Source of the DNA: Syngnathus acus
Lineage: Eukaryota; Chordata; Actinopteri; Syngnathiformes; Syngnathidae
DNA: 64,000 nucleotides
NCBI RefSeq assembly: GCF_901709675.1
Contig: NC_051095.1
Span: 1,425,001 to 1,489,000, forward strand
Reading direction: 5' to 3'
Shown: positions 25,291-37,600 of the stretch, piece after piece
Numbering within the stretch: position 1 is the first letter of the stretch
Layout of the letters: each line of letters starts with the position of its first letter
Notes under the pieces: generated by a model
Databases searched by the model: none
The model's input: only the letters and a program-made list of their open reading frames with translations
Told to the model about the DNA's origin: nothing
Position numbers and translations under genes: made by a program

Positions 25291-25865
25291 GATGCAGGAA
25301 ATCTTAAAATTGGAAAGTTGTAATTGGCGTTTCATTAAATTGAGAAGCAGTTCACCAAATCAAGTCATCTCCGTTGCTCGGTGGACCCAAGTGCAGGGAA
25401 GCAAAAAATCTCCCGAAACATCCAAAAGACATAGAAGGAAAACCGATGTACAGTTTACAATTCTTGTTTCTCCTTGGATCTCCTTTGAAGCTTGATCTTG
25501 CGTCCTCCTCGTCCCCCGGTGTCTGAAGAAGCCCTTGGCCAGAAGCATTCTCCGTCAAATGAAGGAGGCAAACGCCTGTGATGTTGACAAGTGCTTAATG
25601 GTACCCTTGTTCCACGTAATTGGGCTGGAATAGCGCCGTCATTTGTGACTGGAGAACCCGGACTCGACTTGAGAAAAATGCAAATGTGCGCCAAAGCGGC
25701 CCTTTTGCTTAATCAGTCCTCCACAAAGAGAATACTTTGAGTTCATTAGCGCGCCGTTTGCATATGGCCTCTGTAAAGTGGAGAGTTCATGCCAAAAAAA
25801 AAAAAAAGAAAAAAGCAATGTCTTCTTTTAGCCCTCTGAACGCAATCACAATCCAAAAAGCGTTT

Positions 25866-25936
25866 TTAACTCGTTCCGTGCCATTGACGGTTATAGACGT
25901 CATAGATATTAACTGGGTTGGCAGTGAATGATTTAA
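25866..25936. mobile_element. 71-bp inverted-repeat mini-element, copy 2
   Basis: It starts TTAACTCGTTCCGTGCCATT and ends AATGATTTAA; the internal GACGGTTATAGACGTCA is kept. It is the same orientation and exactly the same length as the copy at 23723-23793. Confidence 0.75.
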
Positions 25937-26950
25937 GAGACTGCAACGTAGGCAGCTGCCGTTTAATGAAGGCCATCTTTAAATATTTCAGGCTCCAATT
26001 TGATACCATTTCATGTGCATTTTTACCTCTCGTGAAGTCATTCCGGTTATTTCTCATTCCGTATTTCAGCATTCGCACGCACACATCGCATTCTCCAGCT
26101 ATTCCGTCAAAATGCTTCGGTTGAAGATAACCAAACACAGACCCTTTCTCCATCTTACGTCTTTTCGTGGAACTTGACCAGTTGCGGCCCATGTAGCGTC
26201 GCGCATCTAAATGAAGCTAGCTTCAAGGTCGGCTACCTGAAATACTTTGAAATCATGAGGGAAGGTACGTATCGTAGCAAAGCAGGTTTTCTTACCGGAC
26301 TCAGACTGTGTGATGTTGGCTCTGGACCAAAGCGCTTCTTTGGGTGATGTTAGATGTGGGAGGAGGTTGACAACAAAGCTATCAAAGCAATTGGTTGTCT
26401 GGACCCAGTCCAAAGTCCAAAGGAAGGACAGCGGGATTTTTTTCGTAGCGTAGGTGTGGATAGCCGTCAGAATTTACCTGTCTGCCTCTCAATTTTGTCC
26501 TCGTCATTAGACACGGAGGCCACGCGTACCTTTAAGTACGCTGCGGTGCGTCCGGGCCTCGCAAAGGTCGTTGCGGATAACACTTGTCGGGTGCCGTCTC
26601 AATTATGCCATTGAAATTATGAAGAGTAGCAGAACTATTTTCTCTCGCCACTCTGCTGGTCCACTTCACCTGGCCAAATGGATGTCGAGTCGCCGGACGT
26701 CACATGACCTTCACTGACTTTTTTTTCCCCCATCTAGAAAATAACATGTAAACAACCTCTCAGCTGACAAGCAAAATATGTGAGGAAAACGTCAACTTGG
26801 TTAATTTTCTATTCAAACTAAAGACAAACGTGTAAGTCCGCTAGCTCAATGCAAACGCTAGCACTTAATTGGAATTTACATCGAAAGCTAACAAATAGCA
26901 TCAATGTAGCAGTCAGTCAATTCTTTACATTTAATTTTTTTTAAATTTAT

Positions 26951-26951
<1 letters not shown>

Positions 26952-27040
<89 letters not shown>
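26952..27040. repeat. TATC tetranucleotide microsatellite, about 22 units
   Basis: Pure TATC/ATCT units over about 89 bp with no interruption, so likely young and variable in length. Confidence 0.96.
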
Positions 27041-28310
27041 GACATGTTTTTGAAATAAACTACAATATTACAGAGAGCTAATTAAAATCCACGCGATAAA
27101 TGGCATTTCCATTGGCCTGTTGACATTCTAAGTCGGCGACGACCAAATGAGGCAAAACTCCACACAAGCCGGACGTTTGCCTTGACAAAACTCCAGCGAG
27201 CGAATGACACAACTTGCCGACTGTGAGCCCAACCTCGGAGATGAAGCATATTGTTGGTGAACATTTCAAACAGAGGCCAGCCTGCCCACACAAGTCACTT
27301 GAGCGCTTTACAAACGTGAATCATATCGTACAGCGATCTGTTTTTGAAGAGCGGTGGTCACATGTGCCACCTTCACCTTCCATCTTCTGCTCCTTCTGTT
27401 TGTCCTTCTGCCAGTCTGGCACGGAATGAATTCCCGTTCAGCAGTGCTGCCTTCCTTTGATTTTCTCCGCTTTCTTGGCTGCTAAAGACTCTCCTGGTAG
27501 CTACACGCCACCGTTTTGCTGGATGGACTTACGTTTTTCTGCTCGAATCGCAATCGCCCAGCTAGGGCCAAGCTCGAAAATCTATTTTTTGAACCCTCTC
27601 GAGGGTAGGGAGGGGGGCGATGAAGGCAAAGTGAGACAGAGGGAGCAGATCGACACCACAGCTTGGCGACCAGCGTGGGGCCACTCGCGCTTGTTGCGCT
27701 TCCTTCCCGGCATCCTTTCCATCGCGGCCGCTTACCACACCTGCGGGCCACGGCCGGGTGACAACCGCGAGCCTCAGCGCCTCTTTAGCGGCCAAGCAAT
27801 CTGCTCGCTGAGATCCGCCCGCTCTGGGGGGGACCAAGATCACCTACGGTGAAACATGGTGGCCCACCAGCAAAGGTAGTCAGAGCAAACCCATGGCGGT
27901 TTGGTCCTTGGGAACAATTGGCAATCGTTGGCTAACTAGCTGCTGAAGCTAGCTGCTAAAGCTAGCCCCCTGACTTTTAGTTTGTCGACTGCAGCTCTAG
28001 TATCCATCTGCCCGGGAGGATCCGGAGACGCTCACGTCTACTGGCCGTTACACATCAAAAAATGCTCAAGGCGCATAGCGTGGAGATGAACAGCTGTTTG
28101 AATCAAATCTGCAAGAGTGAGCCAAGGCGAGGGCAGTTCTATCGAAGCAATGCCGACGAGCAGATTGACGGCGAGCCCGCATTGGGTTCTCCTATCCGGG
28201 ATTTTTTTTTCGGTTCGAGCGGCTCGAATGAAATGAAAACTCGAAGTGGAAACCATCTGTCGTTCAATATATATATATTTTTTAGCAAATTCTGATACAG
28301 AGGAGAGCCT
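27041..28310. other. Intergenic, no gene seen
   Basis: Contains a short GCTAGC/GCTAAAGCTAG cluster at 27926-27967. The 131-codon plus frame at 27457-27852 was not recognised. Confidence 0.55.
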
Positions 28311-28370
28311 GGATGGACGGACGGACGGACGGATACTTTATTGATCCCCTTTGGGAAATTCAGTAATGAA
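28311..28370 (-). mobile_element. LINE-like 3' tail with GGAC/GGAT microsatellite
   Basis: Read on the minus strand, AATTTCCCAAAGGGGATCAA then TAAAGTATCC is followed by GTCC repeats (28311-28333). This is the familiar 3' terminus plus tail repeat of fish L2/CR1-type LINEs or SINEs that share the tail. Only the last few dozen bases are present. Confidence 0.5.
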
Positions 28371-29164
28371 ATTATTGCTACACTGGCACGAACGATTCTC
28401 AATTTCAATTCTCACCAACAAAGTAGGCTTTATTTTTGGACAAATTGGTTGTACTTTTGCAAATGTAGAAAAGAATGATTTTGCGGTTGCTCATCGAGTC
28501 TAAAAAGCACAGCTTCCAAGCGTGCAAGATGTTTGCACTGCTTTGTTCTGGTAGCATCTGCGCCATTGCATAAAAGCAAGTGTGTGCGCGTGCGTGTGTG
28601 TTTGTGTACCGCTTGTGCCTTGCCAACACTTTTTTTTTTTTTTCTTTTTCCCAAAGTGACTGTGGCAGTTTGGATTACAGTTATAACCTGTTCGCTTCGC
28701 CTTCAGATGGCGAGGGCTCGTGTGACGCGGTGTCAGGGGCCAGCTTATAATTAAGTCGCCTGCCTGCCAAATGCTATTATATATTATCAAGGTCCTGACA
28801 AAGTCTAAGGAAGTGGCAGCGCTCTTGTCACTTGCCTAATAAGGTCACCATATGGCATGCTAAATAACAGTTATTTCCACCATTCAAACACAACATTTAG
28901 TTGCGCTGTCATCTTGTACCGCGTGGGACGATGTCGTTTATTGAGAACATACACACACGGACAAACCTGGAAAATAAAAAAAAGACACAAATAACAAAAA
29001 ATTATTTCGATGGTCCAAAAGATTGATTAAAAAAAGCAATAGAATACTTGCATGGGATTTCAGGTAGAAATCCTCCTCAGACTGCAAACAGTCCAAATAT
29101 TTTGCTTGTGACTCGCGAATGACTTGAAATATTATGATATAATATAATAATACAAAAAAAAATA

Positions 29165-29334
29165 CCGTAATTTTCGGACTACAAGTCGCGGTTTTTTTTC
29201 ATAGTTTGGGTGGGGGGGCGACTTATACTCAGGAGCGATTTATATACATATATATGGGGTTTTTTCACTTTTTTGGGCATTTTATGGCTGGTGCGACTTA
29301 TACTCCGGTGCGACTTATAGTCCGAAAATTACGG
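29165..29334. mobile_element. 170-bp palindromic TA-flanked MITE
   Basis: Ends are CCGTAATTTTCGGACTACAA and its near-perfect inverse (24 bp, one mismatch), with TA at 29163-29164 and 29335-29336. The interior repeats GCGACTTATACTC. There is no coding capacity. The single strand could fold into a hairpin. This end sequence is a familiar fish repeat type; the superfamily is inferred from the TA flanks. Confidence 0.85.
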
Positions 29335-29727
29335 TAGTTATAATGTAAAAAATACGTATAGCATAAAAAAAAAAATATAATATAATATAATCTTCACACG
29401 GGCAACTTGTTTTGCTCAAAGAAGGTCTTGGCAATCTTGATGTTGCATTGCACAGACAACAGTCAGGGAAAAAGAAATCCTCTATCAGGTTCAACTTTTT
29501 AGGAACTGCAGCATAACCGTTTTTTTGAGCTTTCTTCGACCGATAGTCTGCAACAAAAAGCGGCCATCTCCGCAAGCATCTTGGAGATTTCGCCTAAGCT
29601 CTCCCTCGACGGTTTCAATATTTTAAGCGTGTCGCACGGTCATAAACACATTAGCGAGCGCTACGTCTACAAAGTCACATTGACGGCGCTCCCGAAGGAC
29701 GCCCTCGACAACATGAATCGCTTTGCT

Positions 29728-29768
<41 letters not shown>
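29728..29768. repeat. GT microsatellite
   Basis: About 20 GT units with one GC interruption near each end. Confidence 0.93.
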
Positions 29769-29770
<2 letters not shown>

Positions 29771-30612
29771 AGCCTTTGATTTCATCCAGATGGACACTTT
29801 ATTCCATACGGAGCTCTTAACTTGCACTAATCTTGGAAATTTGGATATTATACGTAATCGAGCTGGAAATTGCATTCTTCTAATATTACCTTAAAGGACT
29901 GCTTAGCACCGGGAGCTCATTGAATGTCACCTCCACGCGTCTGTGACGTTGTGGCCCTCACTCAACCAATTTGATATTCAAGTTCGAACGATTTGGACAC
30001 ACTCAATGGGTCGTCTCGGTAAATTGCGAGAGGAAACGGAGGCGTTATTTCCCGCACGCTTTTGTGCCATCCGTTGCACGTGCACCGTCATTATTCTCTT
30101 GCACAATTACCACTTCTGAATATTTTGCTCGGCCGGTAAATGATGAAAGTGATTTAAAAAAAAAAAAAAAAAATTAGAGAGAGAGAGGTTCTTTTGTGCA
30201 CGCTATTTTGTTGTGCTTGATTAGCCGGTGTAATTATACTTTCCCCCTGCAAGCTTCCCCTCCTCAATTTACATAAGCGCCCTATAGAATGCCTTCCACT
30301 TTGCAATATAATCACAACGTCTGTTGAAAGGGCTTTCTTTTCTTTTGTTTTGGGCACAGGCCATTTGGTTAAGTGCAAATTTCTTCCTCCTTATCATGAT
30401 TATAATAGTAACAAAAATAAATTGCATTGCTCAACAGAGACGTTTTCATTCCGAGTCCTTGCACCGCTAGTTACGTCATTTGGTTTATTGTTTTTAGCCA
30501 AGTACGCAAGACTTTTGTTTCGGAGGTGGGAAAGAATACTATGAGAAAAAAATATCTAAAGTCTAACTTTAGATAATGGTGTAAAAAAAGAGTATTGATT
30601 TTACTCATTGTA

Positions 30613-31090
30613 AAAGTCATTCAGTGGCTGGGCTGGCTGACTCCAAAACGGAATGAAATAAGATGAATCGAATAAAAATCAAATACACAAGGAAAAAAAA
30701 ACCCTGAAAAATAATCTTCAATAAATACTCAAAACTAAAATAAAATGAATCAAATGAAAATCATAATGAAAGTCATTTAGTGGCTGGGCTGGCTGACTCC
30801 AAAACGGAATGAAATAAGATGAATCGAATAAAAATCAAATACACAAGGAAAAAAAACCCTGAAAAATAATCTTCAATAAATACTAAAAACTAAAATAAGA
30901 TCAATCAAATGAAAATCATAATAAAAGTCATTTAGTGGGTGGGCTGGCTGACTCCAAAATGGAATAAGATGAATCAAGTAGAAATCAAATACTCAAGGAA
31001 AAAAAGCCCTGAATAATATTAACAATGATAATAATAATAAATACTTAATAATAAAATCAGATGAATCAAATAAAAATCAAATACGAGTCA
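30613..31090 (+). repeat. Three-unit minisatellite, about 155 bp per unit
   Basis: Units start at 30613, 30769 and 30924 with AAAGTCATT.AGTGG.TGGG, then CTGGCTGACTCCAAAA, AAATCAAATAC and AAGGAAAAAAA. The first two units are nearly identical; the third is more diverged and carries extra AATAAT. Confidence 0.9.
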
Positions 31091-32251
31091 AGGAAAAAAA
31101 ATCCCGGGAAAATAATCTTAAAAAAATGAACAGTCTTTGTATGATGTTACTTCCCACCTCCGCTTTCAAATGACTCTACAATGTCCTAATGAATCCCAGC
31201 GTGGGACCGACCCCCTCACCCCTTCGAAAAGCAGAACATAGTGATTAGAAGCTTGCGCAAACACAGCAAAAGACGCAAATAGTGATTAGTGCCTATTGGC
31301 AACTCTCAAAAGAAAGACGATGCCGATTTAAAAGCTCAGCGTGTCACTTGTTGGAACGTTTGACCCTTCTGATGAAATTATAAACAACAAATTACTTTCC
31401 CATGACAATATCCTGCTATTAAATGCTGTTACGATCAAAGACACGCAAATAAAAATAAAATATGCACCATTGGGGTTCACTCTCGGATTCTATTTGGATC
31501 GGGGTGGGCAATGTTTGGCACGTTTTAGATCGTCACCACCTCCAGCAGGAAAACTGCCCATTTCCCGGCGGGCTCCTAATGAGAACTTCCTGTGAGGATC
31601 ATTAGGGAATTTCATCTGAAGGAGATTCCCTTACAAGCGGAGAAAAGACGCCGTCTGCATGTACAAGCAGCCGCTGCCGCCGCTCAGCGGGATTAGGGGC
31701 CAATTTGCTGAGTACGAAGAAGTTACCAGCCCTCCAAATCCTCCCAATCATCACCCACTTGCGTCTTGGGGTCTTCATTTTCCTTTGACTTGACTTGTTT
31801 TTTTTTTAATTTGACACAAGTACAAAAAGTGAGTACCAGAATTGCTGTCGGTTGAAATTGTGAGTCACTTACTTTTGTCACCTCTGGCTAAGATGACTCG
31901 GACGTCCCTCGAGTCCAACTTTTTTTCTGTAGTCGTTAGCTTGCTGGTTTCCCCGCCGTCTTCCATCACGACCCCTCAGGGGACCTCGGATAGCGGCCAC
32001 TCGGTGGGGAGGTGTCATTTTGGAGAAGGCCACCCACGACGGTAATACAATTAGGCAAATGGCTCTCTTTGCCGCCAGAGGGGAAGGTTAAGGCCCCCGG
32101 ATTAATCCAAGCCTTAACTTGACTCGTAAACATGACAGTGGATCGACACGGAAGTGAGATAAAGATCAGACCTCCGATTTTAGACATGTAAAATGATATC
32201 AAATGTACAATCCGCATAGCAGCAAAAGCTATTATAAAATAAAATAGATTA

Positions 32252-33261
32252 CCGTTTTTTTCCGTGTATAATACGCAAAATGTAACTAATTTATTGTCCT
32301 AAAATCTGGGGTGCGCATTATACATGGGTACAAATTTTTTTTAATTTGTTTTTTTTTAAATTTTTTTTTTGTTTTTTTTTAAGAAAATCATGGTACAACA
32401 AAACCAACAACAGGACTGACCGACAAAGACGTGGAACAAAAAGACAGGGTGACATTACCAAAGACAGGAACAGAAACCAAACAGACATCATGACAGTAAC
32501 ACATGCAATGATCCGACGGTGAGCGAGGGGCAGACAGGACTTAAATACAAAACACGTTACAAGAACAATAGTGTGTTTGTACTGTGCTCTGGTCATTTCG
32601 TCAAAGAAGGGATAATAGTCCTCTTCTCTTCTTGACTGACAATGAATGTGATAGTTTAATACAATCAGCAAATAACAAAATGCGTATTACAGGTAATATT
32701 TTATTTCACAACACTTTGCCTTGTTCCTTTCGTCTCTGCTGTTCACTTCAAACACGCTCCATACGAACGCAATGCTCTCGTATCAGACGCTTGCCCGATC
32801 ACCTGCTCGTTTGCTGTCACAATGTACCCTACACAAATCCGAAACATTTGTTGCGGCTCCGAGTCACGACGAGGGGCAAGTTTTGGTTTCCAAGGGTGTT
32901 TTTATTCCTCTTCAACGTCTCTCCCATACAGAGCCGCCTTTTTCACATGTCCGCACGTCACTTTCCTCTCTTTTCATCTGATCGCGGTGGTGCCTTTACG
33001 GGCAGTCGGAGAAATCAACGCCAACAAAAAAAAATACATCCAGCCTAGTTAAGACCATACCAAAGACTATAAAAATGGGACCCATTGCCTCCCTGCGTGT
33101 GTGACGATCATTGGGACTTAAAAAAATAAATAAATAAATAAATAAATAAATAAAAAATTGGGTGCGTATTATACATGGGTACATGCTTTTTTCCAGCATC
33201 AACATGCCATTTTTAGGGTGCGTATTATACATGGGGGCGCATTATACACGGAAAAAAACGG
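32252..33261. mobile_element. TA-flanked inverted-repeat DNA transposon, copy 1 (non-autonomous)
   Basis: The 1010-bp element starts CCGTTTTTTTCCGTGTATAA and ends with its inverse, with TA on each side (32250-32251, 33262-33263), consistent with TA-targeting elements such as Tc1/mariner types. A subterminal motif, GCGCATTATACATGGG, recurs near both ends. The interior holds an open frame of 154 codons (32584-33048, plus strand) that I cannot match to a transposase. An A/T-rich AAAT tract lies at 33120-33155. Confidence 0.85.
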
Positions 33262-33263
33262 TA

Positions 33264-33807
33264 AATTAAATTCAATTGAATTAGTAAGAGTTGGACGGTG
33301 CTTTGAGGAAAAACACACACACATGAAAAACAAATTTGTTAGCCGGAGACGTACAGGGAAAAACAGCATGGGAAGAACAGCCATGGAATGGTCTAGCTCT
33401 GGTCCAAAAAGGCTGCGCACTGCAACACGTGTGTCTTTGGGAACCAGACTCAAACGATTCCAACGGTTCCATGAACCAGAGGAGTTTGTGGAGGAATGCT
33501 CTCATACTTGAGCGTCTTGATATCCTTTGAGTTTGTAATTGGGCAGCGCTCCAGACGGAAAAACAAAGCCATCGGCTCGTGATGAGTCCCCGCAAGGCTT
33601 TGTTGCGTACAAGGCTTCTTTCACTTTTCATTTTCTTTAATCCAGCTTAACACGTTTAGGTAAACACAGTTCAGTTGCATCAGGTGGAAAAATAATGTTC
33701 AAGACAATAAATTCAAATAAATTGATAACAAACACAAACAAATAAATCAAAATTATAATATAATAATAATAATAATAATAACAACAATAACAATAATAAA
33801 TATAATC
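33264..33807. other. Spacer between the two TA-flanked elements
   Basis: Sequence not shared with the elements; it ends in an AAT-rich microsatellite (33757-33800). No gene recognised. Confidence 0.6.
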
Positions 33808-33809
33808 TA

Positions 33810-33918
33810 CCGTTTTTTTCCGTGTATAATGCGCAAAATTTAACTAATTTATTGTCCTAAAATCTGGGGTGCGCATTATACATGGGTACAAATTTTTTTT
33901 AATTTTTTTTTTTAAAAA

Positions 33919-33951
<33 letters not shown>

Positions 33952-34671
33952 AAATCATGGTACAACAAAACCAACAACAGGACTGACCGACAATAGTGTG
34001 TTTGTACTGTGCTCTGGTCATTTCGTCAAAGAAGGGATAATAGTCCTCTTCTCTTCTTGACTGACAATGAATGTGATAGTTTAATACAATCAGCAAATAA
34101 CAAAATGCGTATTACAGGTAATATTTTATTTCACAACACTTTGCCATGTTCCTTTCGTCTCTGCTGTTCACTTCAAACACGCTCCATACGAACGCAATGC
34201 TCTCGTATCAGACGCTTGCTCGATCACCTGCTCGTTTGCTGTCACAATGTACCCTACACAAATCCGAAACATTTGTTGCGGCTCCGAGTCACGACGAGGG
34301 GCAAGTTTTGGTTTCCAAGGGTGTTTTTATTCCTCTTCAACGTCTCTCCCATACAGAGCCGCCTTTTTCACATGTCCGCACGTCACTTTCCTCTCTTTTC
34401 ATCTGATCGCGGTGGTGCCTTTACGGGCAGTCGGAGAAATCAACGCCAACAAAAAAAAAATACATCCAGCCTAGTTAAGACCATACCAAAGACTATAAAA
34501 ATGGGACCCATTGCCTCCCTGCGTGTGTGACGATCATTGGGACTTAAAAAGAAAAAAAAAAAAAAAATTGGGTGCGTATTATACATGGGTACAGGCTTTT
34601 TTCCAGCATCAACATGCCATTTTTAGGGTGCGTATTATACATGGGGGCGCATTATACACGGAAAAAAACGG
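33810..34671. mobile_element. TA-flanked inverted-repeat DNA transposon, copy 2 (internal deletion)
   Basis: Same ends, orientation and interior as the copy 548 bp to the left, with few substitutions seen by eye. It is 862 bp and lacks a 142-bp segment (present at 32427-32568 in copy 1) whose borders in copy 1 are ACAA repeats, so a microhomology deletion is likely. TA lies on both sides (33808-33809, 34672-34673). Confidence 0.85.
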
Positions 34672-34673
34672 TA

Positions 34674-37600
34674 ATAATAATAAATAAATAAATAATCATG
34701 AACACGCATTCCACTGTTCGAAAGACTTTTGAAGACAGCTCGAGCAGCGTCGAACGTTTGATCAGCGAATCCTCGGGAGGCAAGTCGAAGCGTACCAGGG
34801 GGAGGAGAGAACAAACCCAAGCAGTAGCTGTTTAACTCCATCCGGAACTTGTCGGCTGCTTCCCTTCCAAGCCGGCCCGCCTGGTTGTGTGGTGAGAAGA
34901 AGAGCGCCATAACGTTCTCGCAAAGTCAAATCTGCCTTTTGTGAAATGCCAAGCCAATTAGCACCTTTGCATCGTGTTCCCAAATTTTGAGGCTTTTGCA
35001 TCTTCTGGCGCCTTTCAGAGCCCATGCAAGGGGGTTCCACCCTCCCGTGAGACCCGCCAAGCAAGGTGGCTCTGAAACGGAATCCAACAGGGCTTGACAG
35101 ACAGATTTTCCTGGGACGGTAATGTCCACTTCTGGGATCCAACGTGCAATTTTTTTTTTTTTGTTATGCTACGCAGAATCCATTGTCTTGTGTAAAATCC
35201 AACTACTCTTGATCATCTTTTACTTTTGAAAACCTCAACTGGCTTTTCTTGATCTCCCTTTGGGTTACTTTTCTTGCCAGGACATTTTACTCATGTCAAT
35301 ATCAGTTCCTCTGCCGGTTTCTTGCCAAACCTGCGCTCGGAGAATCTCGCCAGAAACGTTCAAACATTTCTCCCTTTGACAATTATTTTTGATGTGGCTT
35401 TTTTTTTCTTCTTTTTTCATTCTGGATGATTTATCTAAAGAGCGCATTGCGCGAGTGTGCGCGCTCTGTGGCGGCCCGCAGCTATTTTCCACACGGGCAA
35501 CCGTGAAGTCATATTGACACTCAACATATGGTCGGCCCCGTTTGGAGATACACTCGGAGCCTCCCCACGTTTCACTTGTCTTCATGAATAATACCGCGGT
35601 GGGTTAAGGCATCTGGAATCTGGAAAATGTTTCACCGGCACCAACAATGCCTTCACGCCTGAATTTGCATGTTACCAAAAATATGTTCTCTTCATTTTAT
35701 AGCATTTCTCAAGGCTTTGCTGCTTTCAGTATGCGAGATTTTTGAATAATACGCATCGTCACAAGAGCCGCTATTTATTGCGCTTTCACAACCACCGAAC
35801 TGCTTCTCAAGTTTGAAGACGTTCATAAAATGCACAGTGTAACGTAAAATTGGGCAGACACGTCTATGAAAGCTGAGAGGACGTACATTTGAGCAAAGTA
35901 TTATTTTATATTATATTACATGATATAGAATTATGACAAAAATCAAACCCCGCTAACTGCTAAGCTAATGTTTTGAAACAAATTCTTCCCAATGCTAAGT
36001 GAGGCTTCCAAGGCGTCAAATTGCCTTGCCCTCCAAAAGTCAAACGTGACTTCAGGATGCCGCGCTCGCCATATGCTCGTCGCCGACTGGTCATTTAGGA
36101 ACCCGTCGACCTGATGACATCGACAATAAGTCCGTCTCGATGCGTACGTCTGCTGATCAATGGCGGGAAGCGAGAGTTGTGCCCGGGAAACTTTGGATGG
36201 ACGTGAAGGTGTGGCAAGCCAGATGGTCTGAAGCCAAAGTCACTTTCCTTCCTTGGAGTTTTGTCACCTTCCACTTAAGTGCTGAATAGGCAGACTTGCC
36301 AGAGGGTCACCTTGCACTGGGATTTGGTGTGAGCGGGATTTATTTTTGCCTGCACTAAGTTTAACATTGGATATTGAAATGGCAGCAAACACGGAGACTC
36401 AAAGGTCATATTTGCACTCAAGTGTTCCCTGTCATGTATTTGATTTGTTGGCTCTGAGTCAGAAAGATTCATGCCCCCCCCACCCCGTATTAGCCTTCCT
36501 ATCAGCTCAGGTTTCCAGAAATATACTCTTGCAGATTCTCTCCATCCTGACATTTCTCTCCACTATATTTTGATTGACAGATTGGGAGTGTGTTTTTGGA
36601 GTTAAGCTCAATTTGATAATAGTTTGTCGAGAGATAACAACTTGGATGCTCTGTTGTCCTTCACACTTGCCAATAATGTAAACGTTTGAATAGTCACCAA
36701 TCAGGACATTTGTGATCATGATGTGAAATAAAACAGCCAGTCAAGAAAATGAGCAAATAGATATTAATGACAGTCGGGTGTAATTAATGCCCGGGTTCTA
36801 CAAGAAGGACGTTGACAGTAACATGGGTCATTTATCACCAGCGGGCTGGCTCATTCTCCAGCCATTGCAGGAGCGGGCCGGCCGTGCAGAATCTTAATTG
36901 CCGGCTCAACCCGGCGTGCCTGGAGACGAGACCGGAAAGCCAAACAGTCAGGCCGGGGCTCCTCTTTCTATTCCATTTTCGCCACTGTACATGTGTAATG
37001 CTGGTGGGGGGGTGAGATAAGTGAGCCAATGTGGCGTTCGGGTAGTCCGTCTCATCCGCTGCGAGACTCGGGAGTAGATTACAGAGCTCCCGAGGAAATA
37101 TTTCCTCTCCTCGGAAGAAGATTGAGTAGCCCAAGACAAACAGACTCCGCCTTCTGCACACAACGTTATGTCCGTCAAAAAAAAAACGCCGATTCAGCCA
37201 AAAGGAGAGTCAACGCAAAGATGTAAGGGATTTTCAAGAAACACGTTTCAACGTTGTAATACCGTCTTTTCTATATTTTTTATATCCTTTTTTTTTTTCT
37301 TTACATTTTTCTTTTATTTAGCGCTCAGATTTCCATGTAGTGTACAACGACGATTCGGATTCTGATGTGTCCTGGAGGTCGTCTGTCTAAAGTCTCGGAG
37401 AGAACTCGTAGCGCAACGTGACATCGCCGCGCCGGCGTATCTTGCCACTTACAAGTTGCGCAATTATGTCGGACATGGTAAAAGACTGCCACGTTACTGC
37501 TTTGACCAGCAAAGCGGACATGTGTTAGATGGACTTGGCATCCAGTGCAGTCCCAAACTTTCTCCCCCTCCAGGCCACGTCTGTGTGTGTCACCCGCACT

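Noticed and set aside
26952-27040. Possible CRISPR-like or satellite array
   Set aside because: It is a simple TATC microsatellite with no spacers.
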